Shown here in pieces: positions 43,027 to 51,744 of a stretch of 64,000 bases of DNA; position 1 is the first letter of the stretch, and every line of letters begins with the position of its first letter. The notes under the pieces were generated by a model. That model made no database searches, had not been told where the DNA came from, and saw nothing but the letters and a program-made list of their open reading frames with translations. Made by a program: the position numbers and the translations under genes. Origin of the DNA: Vibrio diabolicus (GTDB lineage: Bacteria > Pseudomonadota > Gammaproteobacteria > Enterobacterales > Vibrionaceae); the NCBI GenBank assembly GCA_001048675.1, contig CCKK01000003.1, positions 434,001-498,000 of the forward strand, given 5' to 3'.

Positions 43027-43479
43027 ATGGACACACTGTTAAAGGACTTTCCCGTTATCACAGAGATCAAAGTCGCATGGGGTGAAATGGATGCTCTGCA
43101 ACACGTCAATAACGTGGTCTATTTCCGCTACTTCGAGACAGCGCGTTTAGATTACTTCAACAAAATTAATCTGCTAGTCGACCTGCAAACCTCGCAAATT
43201 GGGCCAGTACTGAGCGAGACGCAATGCCGCTACAAGCTTCCTGTCACTTACCCAGACACGTTATTAGTCGGCTCGCGCGTGATCGACATGCAAGAAGATC
43301 GCATCACTATGGAATATCAAGTATTGAGTAAAAAATGGGGCAAGATTACGACGGTCTCAACCGCGACAGGCGTGATGTTCGATTTTAAAAATAACGAGAA
43401 AGCGGCCATTCCTGATCATGTGCGCCAATCCATTCTTGAGTTAGAAAGCACGGTTGGCAGTACGCATCATTTGGAATAA
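43027..43479 (+). CDS. Acyl-CoA thioesterase of the YbgC/FadM hotdog family
   Basis: From the ATG at 43027 (AGGAG 9 bases upstream) the protein has 150 residues and the hotdog-fold 4-hydroxybenzoyl-CoA thioesterase pattern AWGEMDALQHVNNVVYFRYFETARLDYF, with the catalytic aspartate D in the W-G-E-M-D-A-L-Q-H-V-N motif. It hydrolyses acyl-CoA esters; chain-length preference is unknown. The frame is open upstream to 42994. It diverges from fpr and is followed by a strong terminator. Confidence 0.9.
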   Translation: MDTLLKDFPVITEIKVAWGEMDALQHVNNVVYFRYFETARLDYFNKINLLVDLQTSQIGPVLSETQCRYKLPVTYPDTLLVGSRVIDMQEDRITMEYQVLSKKWGKITTVSTATGVMFDFKNNEKAAIPDHVRQSILELESTVGSTHHLE

Positions 43480-43531
43480 ATCGGCAGCGGATAGTAAAAA
43501 GTCAGCGAAGAAACAAGTACAGTAAGAAAAC

Positions 43532-43559
43532 AAAAAGGTGGCTCATGGCCACCTTTTTT
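43532..43559. terminator. Bidirectional terminator between thioesterase and VF530 genes
   Basis: AAAAAGGTGGC (43532-43542) pairs with GCCACCTTTTT (43548-43558), loop TCATG, with T or A runs on both sides. Confidence 0.9.
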
Positions 43560-43590
43560 GATTCGGATTTTTTAGCTGAAAGCGTAACGC

Positions 43591-43809
43591 TTAGCAAAAC
43601 GTCTCGATATACAGCGCTTCGACTTTGTCTCGTGCCCATTGCGTTTTACGCAAAAACTTCAGAGAAGATTTGATCGACGGATCTTTCTTAAAACAGTTCA
43701 CTCGAACGCGCTCATACAGGCCATTCCAACCAAAGTGTTCAACTAGTCGGGTGACGATTTTTTCTAAACTCAACCCATGCAGAGGGTTATTCGGCTGCTG
43801 TTGGTTCAT
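43591..43809 (-). CDS. VF530-family small DNA-binding protein
   Basis: The 72-residue protein matches the VF530 family (DUF2132): [21 protein letters not shown], then [32 protein letters not shown], with the standard order of helices. Family members from marine bacteria are predicted to bind DNA; cellular role unknown. Signal peptide absent. It converges on the thioesterase gene across a terminator and is divergent from the LysR gene. Confidence 0.88.
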   Translation of the reverse strand: MNQQQPNNPLHGLSLEKIVTRLVEHFGWNGLYERVRVNCFKKDPSIKSSLKFLRKTQWARDKVEALYIETFC

Positions 43810-43941
43810 GCTATTGATCCGGTAAAGTGAAGTTGCGCGCTAATCTAACCCAAACTCGCCGTGCAACCTAATGTTTTAACCTTGAATTGCCGTGCGACTC
43901 TCCCCTATAGTAACCCAAACTTCTTAAAAGCCCTTTTCATT

Positions 43942-44865
43942 ATGAAAGCCCTCAACGACCTCAATATTTTTGTCGAAACCGCGCGCCAAGGCAGCTTTTC
44001 AAAAGCCGCTAACAGCATGGACATGACACCTGCCGCCATTAGCGCATCGATTAAGCGTCTTGAAGGGCAAATCGGTTTCCCATTGTTTGTGCGTTCCACC
44101 CGAAGCCTGCGTTTAACCTCAGAGGGCGAACTGTTTTTAGACAAAACCACGCAAGCATTGGCTACATTGCAAGAGGGGTTGGATCAGATCTCAAGTGCGC
44201 GTGGTGAGTTATCTGGTCAACTGCACATTACTGCGCCCTCCGATTTTGGTCGCAATATGTTGCTCGATTGGGTGGATGAGTTCATCGATCTCTACCCAAA
44301 TGTTTCCATCAAACTAGAGCTGTCCGATAGCTTGACGGATATGTACACCAAGCCTGTCGATATTGCGATTCGCTACGGCGAGCCGGCCGACTCTAATCTG
44401 GTCGTGTTGGCATTGTGTGGGGCAAACGAGCGGATCTTATGTGCATCGCCAGAGTACGTAGCTACACATCCAGAACTCACCTCTCCTGCCGATTTAACGC
44501 AACACAACTGTTTGTGCTATATGGTCGCGGATTCGGTCTACAACAAATGGACGCTCACGCGTGACGGCGAGAAAGAACAAGTCGTGGTCAGCGGTAACTT
44601 GATGAGCAACGATAGTGACTTGCCACATCGGTTAGCGATCAAAGGCAAAGGCATTGCGAATAAATCGTTGATGGACATCAGCCGAGACTTAATCGAGGGA
44701 AGATTGGTGCGAGTGTTACCAGAGTGGGATTGCGGCCCAGTACCGCTCTACATGGTGTGCGCCGATCGTCGGTTACTAACGCCAACGATTCGGACTTTCC
44801 GCGACTTTATCCAACAAAAATGCTGCCAGCAACGCGCCAACGTGCTGGCAACCTTCTGTCATTAG
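43942..44865 (+). CDS. LysR-family transcriptional regulator
   Basis: From the ATG at 43942 the protein has 307 residues: N-terminal LysR helix-turn-helix (ALNDLNIFVETARQGSFSKAANSMDMTPAAISASIKRLE) and a substrate-binding domain with the common subgroup pattern GQLHITAPSDFGR and LSDSLTDMYTKPVDIAIRYGEP. This is the DsdC/AaeR-like subgroup found near oxidoreductase genes. Its 3' end overlaps the converging YgiN-like gene by 4 bases. A target is likely among the neighbouring redox genes but is not shown. Confidence 0.9.
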   Translation: MKALNDLNIFVETARQGSFSKAANSMDMTPAAISASIKRLEGQIGFPLFVRSTRSLRLTSEGELFLDKTTQALATLQEGLDQISSARGELSGQLHITAPSDFGRNMLLDWVDEFIDLYPNVSIKLELSDSLTDMYTKPVDIAIRYGEPADSNLVVLALCGANERILCASPEYVATHPELTSPADLTQHNCLCYMVADSVYNKWTLTRDGEKEQVVVSGNLMSNDSDLPHRLAIKGKGIANKSLMDISRDLIEGRLVRVLPEWDCGPVPLYMVCADRRLLTPTIRTFRDFIQQKCCQQRANVLATFCH

Positions 44866-45152
44866 GCGATAAATCGTAGAGGACGAATCTGGGTATACTC
44901 AACCCAATCGTTCTCTTCCAATGTTTCAAGAAACGTCGCCATATGTGGGCTTTGCAAATGCTTATCCAAGGCCTCTTGCGATGCCCAAATTTCTTGGAAC
45001 ATAAATAGGCCATCAACTTTTTCGTCGAGATACAACTCGTATTGGCAACAGCCTTCTTCTTGACGAGTTGGCTCTAGTAAACCAGCAAGCAAATTCACCA
45101 CCTGATCCTTGCTGTCTGGATAGGCTTTCACTTCTGCAACTAAGTGGATCAT
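44862..45152 (-). CDS. Antibiotic biosynthesis monooxygenase-domain protein (YgiN-like)
   Basis: The 96 residues form one ABM dimeric alpha/beta barrel: MIHLVAEVKAYPDSKDQVVNLLAGLLEPTRQEEGCCQYELY, then FMFQEIWASQEALDKHLQSPHMATFLETL. YgiN of E. coli is a quinol monooxygenase; small ABM proteins often protect from or process quinones. It is 69 bases downstream of nfsB on the same strand and may be co-transcribed with it, which suits a role in quinone/nitroaromatic stress. Confidence 0.87.
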   Translation of the reverse strand: MIHLVAEVKAYPDSKDQVVNLLAGLLEPTRQEEGCCQYELYLDEKVDGLFMFQEIWASQEALDKHLQSPHMATFLETLEENDWVEYTQIRPLRFIA

Positions 45153-45221
45153 CGTTTTATCACTCTTTTGCGATTTATATATTGATTACAGGGTTCTACG
45201 TAACCAGCAAGTAAGCTCGAA

Positions 45222-45875
45222 TTAGATCTCGGTGAATACGGTTTCTGCGTCCCAGCGAGACTTTGGCGTTTTCGCGTTGAAGTCATCTTCCGCGTGGTAG
45301 CCCAGCGGCACGATCACAACGCTGGTGTAACCTTTTTCACGCAAGCCAAATTCTTCATCCAGCACTTTGGGATCAAACCCTTCAATTGGCACTGCATCAA
45401 TTTCTAGCGTCGAAGCACCCAACAACAACGTACCCACGTTGAGGTAAACTTGTTTCTCCATCCAATGATTCGCATCTTTCAGATCAAAGCGGTGCATGTT
45501 CACAAAGTAGCTACGACCACCACGCACAGCCGCTTTCGCTTCTTCGGTTGGGAATCGGCCATCTTTTTCTTCTTGCGCCACTAGCGCTTCAATGTAGTCG
45601 TTATCAATGCCTGTTTTCGCACAAAACACCAATACGTGAGAAGCGTTGAGAATCTTCGCCGCGTTAAACGCGTAGTTCTCTTGCGCCGCTTTAGCGATGC
45701 GCTGTTTGCCTTCTTCTGTGCTTGCCAGAATGAAATGCCAAGGCTGGGAGTTCACACTCGATGGACTAAAACGAATCAGCTCTTTAACTGCATCGATTTT
45801 TTCTTGAGGTAGCTTGCGCGTTGGGTCAAACACTTTCGTTGAGTAACGAGATTTTGCAGCTTGTACGATATCCAT
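45222..45875 (-). CDS. nfsB: Oxygen-insensitive NAD(P)H nitroreductase NfsB
   Basis: NfsB is an FMN enzyme that reduces nitroaromatics and quinones by two electrons. From the ATG at 45875 (GGAG upstream) it has 217 residues, the same length as E. coli NfsB, and starts MDIVQAAKSRYSTKVFD. Characteristic stretches are RFSPSSVNSQPWHFILA (FMN site), KQVYLNVGTLLLGA and the C-terminal VVIVPLGYHAEDDFNAKTPKSRW. The in-frame TTG 12 bases upstream overlaps the ribosome site and is rejected. It is divergent from the AraC regulator with a palindrome between them. Confidence 0.94.
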   Translation of the reverse strand: MDIVQAAKSRYSTKVFDPTRKLPQEKIDAVKELIRFSPSSVNSQPWHFILASTEEGKQRIAKAAQENYAFNAAKILNASHVLVFCAKTGIDNDYIEALVAQEEKDGRFPTEEAKAAVRGGRSYFVNMHRFDLKDANHWMEKQVYLNVGTLLLGASTLEIDAVPIEGFDPKVLDEEFGLREKGYTSVVIVPLGYHAEDDFNAKTPKSRWDAETVFTEI

Positions 45876-45957
45876 GAGGTTCTCCAATTAATGAATTTAA
45901 GCTGTGTAACAGCATAACCTCATGAGATAAAGGGAAAAACCGATTTCGATTAAAAAC

Positions 45958-45980
45958 ATTTTCAAAATAAATTTGAAAAT
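45958..45980. promoter_or_regulatory. Perfect palindrome between nfsB and the AraC-type gene
   Basis: ATTTTCAAA (45958-45966) and TTTGAAAAT (45972-45980) are 9-base arms around ATAAA. It lies 83 bases upstream of nfsB and 61 upstream of the AraC gene. It is an operator candidate for an unknown regulator. Confidence 0.6.
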
Positions 45981-46041
45981 AAAAGATAAGAAAGGCTTTG
46001 AACGTTCTCACTGAACTTCTTCATCTTTTCGGCAATAATGC

Positions 46042-47505
46042 ATGTTTGCTCGCAACCAAACTCAACTCATGCTGCCTCAAGATAACGTTATTACATCCTT
46101 TCTGTGCAAAAAGCTCGGTCACAATCACCTTCGAATTGCCGGCGAATATTGGCACATTGAGAAGTTGGTGGCCTTGCAATGCATGATGTTGAAAGAAGCG
46201 CCTGACCTCCAAGAAGGGCTGCTTTGGTGGAGTAAAAGTGTCTCATTATTCGACCGCCGTTTGTACGTCACATTTCAACATGGTGATGCCCAAATCCATC
46301 TGCAAGTCGAATGTAGAACGGCCGATATGCCAAATTTGGCGGAGTCGGTGTTTGGCTTGCTCAAAATGCAGTTGGAAATGCTTGAGTTAAGCGAATCAAT
46401 ACAGGTACAAGTTCACGCCAACAATCCACTCGCGGCCAATATTTTTCTAGAGGAAACGCGAGATTCTAAAACGAGTTCAAGCGTGTTTGACTTGGTGAAA
46501 CATGTTTATCTGCTGCTTTCTCACCAGCCAATTGAGCAACCAGAATTACTGAGTGTTTTGAACGCCTTGTTCATCAAAAACAGCAATTACGCGCTCAAGT
46601 TAGAGCAAGCGGCAAGGCAACTGGGCGTCTCCAAACGCACCTTGCAACGTCGACTGCAAGAGAAGCAAATGAGCTACTCTCAATGCGTTGATTTCGCTAA
46701 AAGAAAGCAAGCACTCACTTTGCTTGCCGACACCCAACTCACAACGCAGCAAATCGCCTATCAACTCGGTTATGAAGAACCATCGAACTTTCACCGCACT
46801 TTTCGTCGTTGGTATCCGTTTTCACCCATGCAGTATCGCCAACAATGTTTGGATAACCGAACTCAGCTAAATCAGCAACCGATCCGCTTGTACTACGCCA
46901 AAGCCAATACCTTCGACGATAATCACATCGACCAACCTGTCGGCAAAATCTGGATGGAAGTGGACAATATTGCGTTTGAAAAAGTGGTCTCAGTAGAATG
47001 CCGTGACCGTGATGGCGCATGGCGGCGCTACCCCGCCTTCTTCGAGCGTTTTTTAAGTCATGGCACCGAACTCTGGGCAACGACCGAACTTCCGGTGGCG
47101 CATCCCCTGACCTTTCGCCTGTGTTATGAAGTCGATGGGGAGCGTTACATTGAGAATAACCACCAGCGTGATTATGTGGTTTCTAAGGGGCTTTTAATTG
47201 GCGCAACGGAATACATTGTCCCGACTCGGCAGCTGATTAATATCGGGGCGCAATACACGCTCTTTGTCGAACTGGCATGCCGACTTGAAAACGTTGTGAG
47301 GATTGACTGTTACGTCGATGATGACCCCACACCTCACGCAATGCGCTTAACCAAACACTCGCTACATTATGCTTGTTGGGTGCTGCAATTATCGCTCACT
47401 CAAACTGCAAAGCAGTGCCGTTTCCGCCTTTATGATGAATCCGGCAACGAGCTCGCGAAAGAGCATTACCCGATACAATATCCTATTGTGCAACCGCTCA
47501 ATTAA
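46042..47505 (+). CDS. AraC-family regulator with C-terminal CBM21-like starch-binding domain
   Basis: The 487-residue protein has three parts. Residues 1-170 form an N-terminal effector region like those of AraC proteins with an Arabinose_bd-type domain. Residues about 180-265 are an AraC helix-turn-helix pair (LEQAARQLGVSKRTLQRRLQEKQMSYSQ, TTQQIAYQLGYEEPSNFHRTFRRWYPFSPMQYR). Residues 300-380 then resemble a family 21/53 carbohydrate-binding module: VDNIAFEKVVSV, the DGAW tryptophan, LTFRLCYEVDGERYIENN and NYxV-like RDYVV. Residues 385-480 look like a second weaker copy. The next gene encodes a secreted alpha-amylase. A regulator that senses alpha-glucans is the likely reading; inference. 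The start has a weak ribosome site. Confidence 0.82.
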   Translation: MFARNQTQLMLPQDNVITSFLCKKLGHNHLRIAGEYWHIEKLVALQCMMLKEAPDLQEGLLWWSKSVSLFDRRLYVTFQHGDAQIHLQVECRTADMPNLAESVFGLLKMQLEMLELSESIQVQVHANNPLAANIFLEETRDSKTSSSVFDLVKHVYLLLSHQPIEQPELLSVLNALFIKNSNYALKLEQAARQLGVSKRTLQRRLQEKQMSYSQCVDFAKRKQALTLLADTQLTTQQIAYQLGYEEPSNFHRTFRRWYPFSPMQYRQQCLDNRTQLNQQPIRLYYAKANTFDDNHIDQPVGKIWMEVDNIAFEKVVSVECRDRDGAWRRYPAFFERFLSHGTELWATTELPVAHPLTFRLCYEVDGERYIENNHQRDYVVSKGLLIGATEYIVPTRQLINIGAQYTLFVELACRLENVVRIDCYVDDDPTPHAMRLTKHSLHYACWVLQLSLTQTAKQCRFRLYDESGNELAKEHYPIQYPIVQPLN

Positions 47506-47541
47506 AACTGTCGGTCAGATCAAAATCGTCTCTTCGTGACA

Positions 47542-47571
47542 TCATTTCACGTCTTTTTTGGCGTGAAATGA
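47542..47571. promoter_or_regulatory. Inverted repeat in the AraC-amylase intergenic region
   Basis: TCATTTCACG (47542-47551) and CGTGAAATGA (47562-47571) are perfect 10-base arms around a T-rich 10-base spacer. Because the T run is in the loop rather than after the stem, an operator of the amylase gene is more likely than a terminator of the AraC gene; both remain possible. Confidence 0.6.
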
Positions 47572-47634
47572 CACTCTCAATTTCAAACCTTTGCTTTATC
47601 GTTTCTGCATTACTGCATAACGGAGGCAGAAACT

Positions 47635-50292
47635 GTGTTTGAAACTCTACCTAACCCAATGAATAAAATAAAAATACTTCCTTTAGCGATCGCTCTTGCT
47701 CTCTCTGGCTGTGGAAGCGACGAAACCACACCAATCGATACAGGCAGCCACGTGGCATCCCCTGATTGGCAAGATCAAATCATTTACTTCCTGATGATCG
47801 ACCGTTTTAACGACGGCGACAGCGCTCTCAATGATCAAGGGCAAAACGAATTCGATCCGACGTCGGATAAAAAATTCAGCGGCGGCGACCTCGTTGGCGT
47901 GAGTGATAAGTTAAGCTACATCGAAGATCTCGGTGCCACATCGATCTGGATTACTCCGCCAGTTGCTAACCAATGGTGGGATGCTGAGCAAAACTACGGC
48001 GGCTACCATGGGTACTGGGCGCGCGGTTTTCAAAAAGTGGATGAACACTTTGGTGACATGGAAAGCTACCAAGCGTTAGCACGCGAAGTGCATGCACGTA
48101 ACATGTTCTTAATTCAGGACATCGTGACCAACCATGTAGGCAACTTCTTCACCTACGATGATCCTTACAGTTATGATCCAAGCCTACCTTGCCAAGGCTT
48201 CCGTTTGATTAAAAATGCACTACCCGCCGGGCAAGAACTGCCGTACCCACTCAACATGAGCGAGTGTAAAACAGACGGCACAGGCAGCTACCACTGGACG
48301 CCAACCATCACCGACCACAACGATCCGGTACAAGAAAAAACCTGGCAACTCTCTGATTTGGATGACCTTAATACGTCCGATCCTGAAGTACGCGCTTATC
48401 TAAAAGAGAGCTACCGAAAATGGATTCGCGAAGTCGGCGTCGACGGATTCCGTATCGATACGGTGAAGTTTGTTGAACACGATTTCTGGAACGACTTCCT
48501 ACACGCCAACGATGGTGTGATGACGCAAGCGGTTGATACCGGTCGTGACAACTTCCTCACTTTTGGTGAAGTATTCGAAACATCTACGCCATACAACACC
48601 GAAGGCGAAGAGAAGATGCTGACTTACATCGGTGAAAGTGGCTCACCGAAACAGCTAACCTCGGTACTGAACTTCCCATTGCAAGCGACCATGACGCGCG
48701 TATTTGCATCAGGACAACCGACCGACTATTTACGTTTCCGTCTTGAGAAAATGATGGAGATGTTCCCAAATCCATACATCATGCCGAACTTCATTGATAA
48801 TCACGACATGCCGCGTTTTCTGTCGCAAGGTAGCGTGAATGACATGAAACAAGCACTGATCACCATGATGAGCGTGCCGGGTATTCCTGTGATTTACCAA
48901 GGTACAGAACAGGCGATGTCAGCAGCGCGCGATGCGATGTTCGCCGGAGGGTACCGTGAAGATGGCAACTACGTAGACTCATTCGACCAAAACAGTGAGA
49001 TGTACTTGTTTATTCAAGAACTTGCCAAGCTACGCACTGAAAACAAAGTCATGACACGTGGCGAAATAAAAGTGATTGGCAGCGATAAAGCGGGCGCGGG
49101 CGTCTTCGCCTTTACCCGAACGTTGGATAACGACGAAGTCTTGGTTGTGATGAATACATCCAACTCGCCGATGTTGATGAACCAACTCGATATAGAACAA
49201 GTTGGCGGCACCGTCTTCAAACAACAAATCATGTCGAACTGGGCACACGCTCCAGAACAGTTAGTCGCAGATGAAAATGGCCATGTGACGTTGGAACTGC
49301 CAGCTAAATCAGCAGTAATTTACTCAAAAACAAGCAGCAACCAATCTGTAGATACCCCAGACCTCAACATCCAACTAGCGCAGGATTGGGAAGGACAAAC
49401 CATCACTGGTGATATTGTTATCGCGGGTAGTGCGAACGCCAACGAGAAGTTGAACCTCGTCGTCGATGGTAACTTGGAAACAGCGCAAGCCATTACTGTA
49501 GGCGCTGATGGTCAGTTTAGCGTCACGCTGTCGACTCGTCACTTTGCTATTGGCGAACAACAGCACCGCTTCGCGATTTATTCCACCGAGAAAAAAGCAG
49601 GCATCGAGGACGTGAATTTTGTCTCGAACCTAAGCTGGTCAAACACGCCGGATGACACCATTGATGATGCAGGCGATGCACAAGACGGCATGGGCGGTCC
49701 TAACGGTAACTACTCGCTACCAACCGATCCAACATTCGACAAAGACAGCAGCCAACTCGCAATCAACAAAGCAGAAGTGTTTACCGTTGGCAGTAACGTA
49801 CGCTTGACCTTCACCATGAACAAAATCACCGACACTTGGTTGCCACCAAACGGCTTCGACCACGTGGGTTTCACCATCTTCATTGATTTACCTGAAGAAG
49901 CCGCAACCAACTTATCTGAGCTACCGAAGATCAACGCTTCAATGCCAAGCGGAACCTGGAGTCGCAATGCGGTTGTTTTTGGCTGGCAAAGCTCGATTTA
50001 CAACACCAAAGGAGCAAATGCGACGATATGGGGAGAAGCCGTAACACCAGCACCAATGGTCACGGTAGACAAAGCCAACAACACCATTTCGATGGACTTT
50101 GCTAGCGATGCACTAGGCCGCCCAGATTCGCTCGATGGTATCCGCTTCTATGTCACGACTTGGGACTTAGACGGTCTTTCAGCAACTTACCGTCCGCTAG
50201 AGCAAGACAAAGGCCCTTGGAACTTCTCCGGTGGCGCATCGGATGAAAGTAAGATTTGGGACGATTTACCAATCATCACCTTGTCGGAATAA
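47635..50292 (+). CDS. Secreted GH13 alpha-amylase lipoprotein with glucodextranase-like C-terminal domain
   Basis: This 885-residue enzyme cleaves alpha-1,4-glucans outside the cell. It starts with a lipoprotein signal (ILPLAIALALSGC) from GTG 47635, preceded by GGAGG at a good distance; the in-frame ATG at 47659 has no ribosome site. The GH13 barrel shows all four signature regions: DIVTNHV, GFRID with nucleophile D275, FGEVFE with acid E312 and FIDNHD with D391. After a C-terminal amylase domain there is a beta domain (about 580-655) and then a glucodextranase-type C-terminal module (DDAGDAQDGMGGPNGNYSLP, TFTMNKITDTWLPPNGFDHVGFTIFID in shortened form). It lies downstream of the AraC regulator. 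Confidence 0.92.
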   Translation: MFETLPNPMNKIKILPLAIALALSGCGSDETTPIDTGSHVASPDWQDQIIYFLMIDRFNDGDSALNDQGQNEFDPTSDKKFSGGDLVGVSDKLSYIEDLGATSIWITPPVANQWWDAEQNYGGYHGYWARGFQKVDEHFGDMESYQALAREVHARNMFLIQDIVTNHVGNFFTYDDPYSYDPSLPCQGFRLIKNALPAGQELPYPLNMSECKTDGTGSYHWTPTITDHNDPVQEKTWQLSDLDDLNTSDPEVRAYLKESYRKWIREVGVDGFRIDTVKFVEHDFWNDFLHANDGVMTQAVDTGRDNFLTFGEVFETSTPYNTEGEEKMLTYIGESGSPKQLTSVLNFPLQATMTRVFASGQPTDYLRFRLEKMMEMFPNPYIMPNFIDNHDMPRFLSQGSVNDMKQALITMMSVPGIPVIYQGTEQAMSAARDAMFAGGYREDGNYVDSFDQNSEMYLFIQELAKLRTENKVMTRGEIKVIGSDKAGAGVFAFTRTLDNDEVLVVMNTSNSPMLMNQLDIEQVGGTVFKQQIMSNWAHAPEQLVADENGHVTLELPAKSAVIYSKTSSNQSVDTPDLNIQLAQDWEGQTITGDIVIAGSANANEKLNLVVDGNLETAQAITVGADGQFSVTLSTRHFAIGEQQHRFAIYSTEKKAGIEDVNFVSNLSWSNTPDDTIDDAGDAQDGMGGPNGNYSLPTDPTFDKDSSQLAINKAEVFTVGSNVRLTFTMNKITDTWLPPNGFDHVGFTIFIDLPEEAATNLSELPKINASMPSGTWSRNAVVFGWQSSIYNTKGANATIWGEAVTPAPMVTVDKANNTISMDFASDALGRPDSLDGIRFYVTTWDLDGLSATYRPLEQDKGPWNFSGGASDESKIWDDLPIITLSE

Positions 50293-50308
50293 ACCGTTAA
50301 ATAAAACA

Positions 50309-50331
50309 CCGCCCAGCGTTTAGCTGGGCGG
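50309..50331. terminator. Hairpin between amylase and dacA genes
   Basis: CCGCCCAGC (50309-50317) pairs with GCTGGGCGG (50323-50331), loop GTTTA. In the minus direction a TGTTTTATTT tail follows, so it terminates the dacA-type gene; in the plus direction the tail is not T-rich. Confidence 0.75.
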
Positions 50332-50376
50332 CCATCAACAAAAAAATGCAGAAAGACACTTCTGCTCGTTTTTATT

Positions 50377-51534
50377 CTAGTTAAAGAACGATTTCACCCA
50401 CAGCACCAGACTGTCCCAAAGCTGAGCGAACCACGAGCCCTCTTCTACCGCTTGGCTGCTGACCAAGGGATAACTCGCCACGGTACTGTCATCGCTTTTC
50501 CAAACGACCTTACCAATCTCATCTCCTTGCGCGATCGGCGCAATCAACGGTTCATTTAACACCACACTCTTATCAAGCCCAGCCGTCATTGAACGAGGCA
50601 GAGTGAGATAGGCATCTTTAGCAAAGATCGCCTCAACTTGATTGGCATTTCCCTTCCAAACGCGAACTTTAGACTCAACTTGGCCTTGCTTAGCAACTTG
50701 CTTGGTGTCATAAAAACGAAAACCATAGCTGAGTAGATTCTTCGATTGGCTGATCCGAGCCTGTTTACTCGACGTGCCCATCACCACCGAAATAAGGCGC
50801 ATTCTTCCTTCTTTGGCCGAGCTCACCAAGCTGTATCCGGCATTGCTGGTGTAGCCGGTTTTGCCCCCGTCGACATCAATGGAATTATCCCACAACAACT
50901 TATTGCGGTTGTACTGCGTAATGTCGTTCCACTTGAAGACTTTCTCGCTGTATAGCGCATACACATCAGGAACATCGCTGATGATCGACTGCATGAGTTT
51001 TGCCATATCGGTTGGTGAGGTTTGGATGCCATCACTATCAAGACCATGGGAGTTCACAAAATAGGTGTCTTGCAGTCCTAATTTCTCCGCCCAACCATTC
51101 ATCAAGGCGACAAAGCCGCGTTCACTGCCTGCAACATGCTCAGCCAGTGCAACGCACGCATCATTTCCTGATTGGATGATCACGCCGCGCATTAAGTTCG
51201 CAACACTAATTTCATCTTTCGGTTTGATGAACATTTTAGAAGAACCGGGAAACTTGGCCGACCACGCGTTTTCGCTCACGGTGACAACATCATCCCATTT
51301 CAAACGCCCCGCTTTGATTTCTTGTCCAACTACATAAGCGGTCATCAACTTGGTTAAACTCGCCGGAGCAAGGCCTGCTCGCCCGTTATGCTCGGCAATA
51401 ATGGCACCGGATTGAAAGTCCATTAATACGTAGCCTTTTGCCTGTAACTGAGGTGGGTTGGGCGTAACAACGGCAAAAGTAGGTACGCTTATTAAACAAG
51501 TCACAATTGTCCATCGAGCCAGTGACACTTTCAT
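50377..51534 (-). CDS. D-alanyl-D-alanine carboxypeptidase (PBP5/6 family)
   Basis: The enzyme trims the terminal D-Ala from peptidoglycan stem peptides in the periplasm. The 385 residues have a signal peptide (about 1-21), the serine protease-like motifs S59-L-T-K62, SGN (IQSGNDACVAL) and KTG (GGKTGYTSNAGYSLV), and a C-terminal PBP5-type beta domain with an amphipathic membrane-binding tail (SWFAQLWDSLVLWVKSFFN). All catalytic motifs are present. It is transcribed alone, leftward. As vibrios usually carry a main dacA elsewhere, this may be a second copy (dacC/dacD-like). Confidence 0.93.
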   Translation of the reverse strand: MKVSLARWTIVTCLISVPTFAVVTPNPPQLQAKGYVLMDFQSGAIIAEHNGRAGLAPASLTKLMTAYVVGQEIKAGRLKWDDVVTVSENAWSAKFPGSSKMFIKPKDEISVANLMRGVIIQSGNDACVALAEHVAGSERGFVALMNGWAEKLGLQDTYFVNSHGLDSDGIQTSPTDMAKLMQSIISDVPDVYALYSEKVFKWNDITQYNRNKLLWDNSIDVDGGKTGYTSNAGYSLVSSAKEGRMRLISVVMGTSSKQARISQSKNLLSYGFRFYDTKQVAKQGQVESKVRVWKGNANQVEAIFAKDAYLTLPRSMTAGLDKSVVLNEPLIAPIAQGDEIGKVVWKSDDSTVASYPLVSSQAVEEGSWFAQLWDSLVLWVKSFFN

Positions 51535-51744
51535 CCGACTTCCTCCATGCTCTTACTTTGTCGCAACTCTATTGAGCATAGCTCACTCAACCAGTTGCAC
51601 CAGTCGCTAATCGTTTCATTTTCTTGAACTTACATTGATTTGACCAAGGTATAGAACTGAAGAGGCGATTGGGAAATAGCATTGGTTCTTCATGCCATTC
51701 GCAGTAAAGTAGCGCTACCCCTCAATAAGGAAATAAAGATAACA

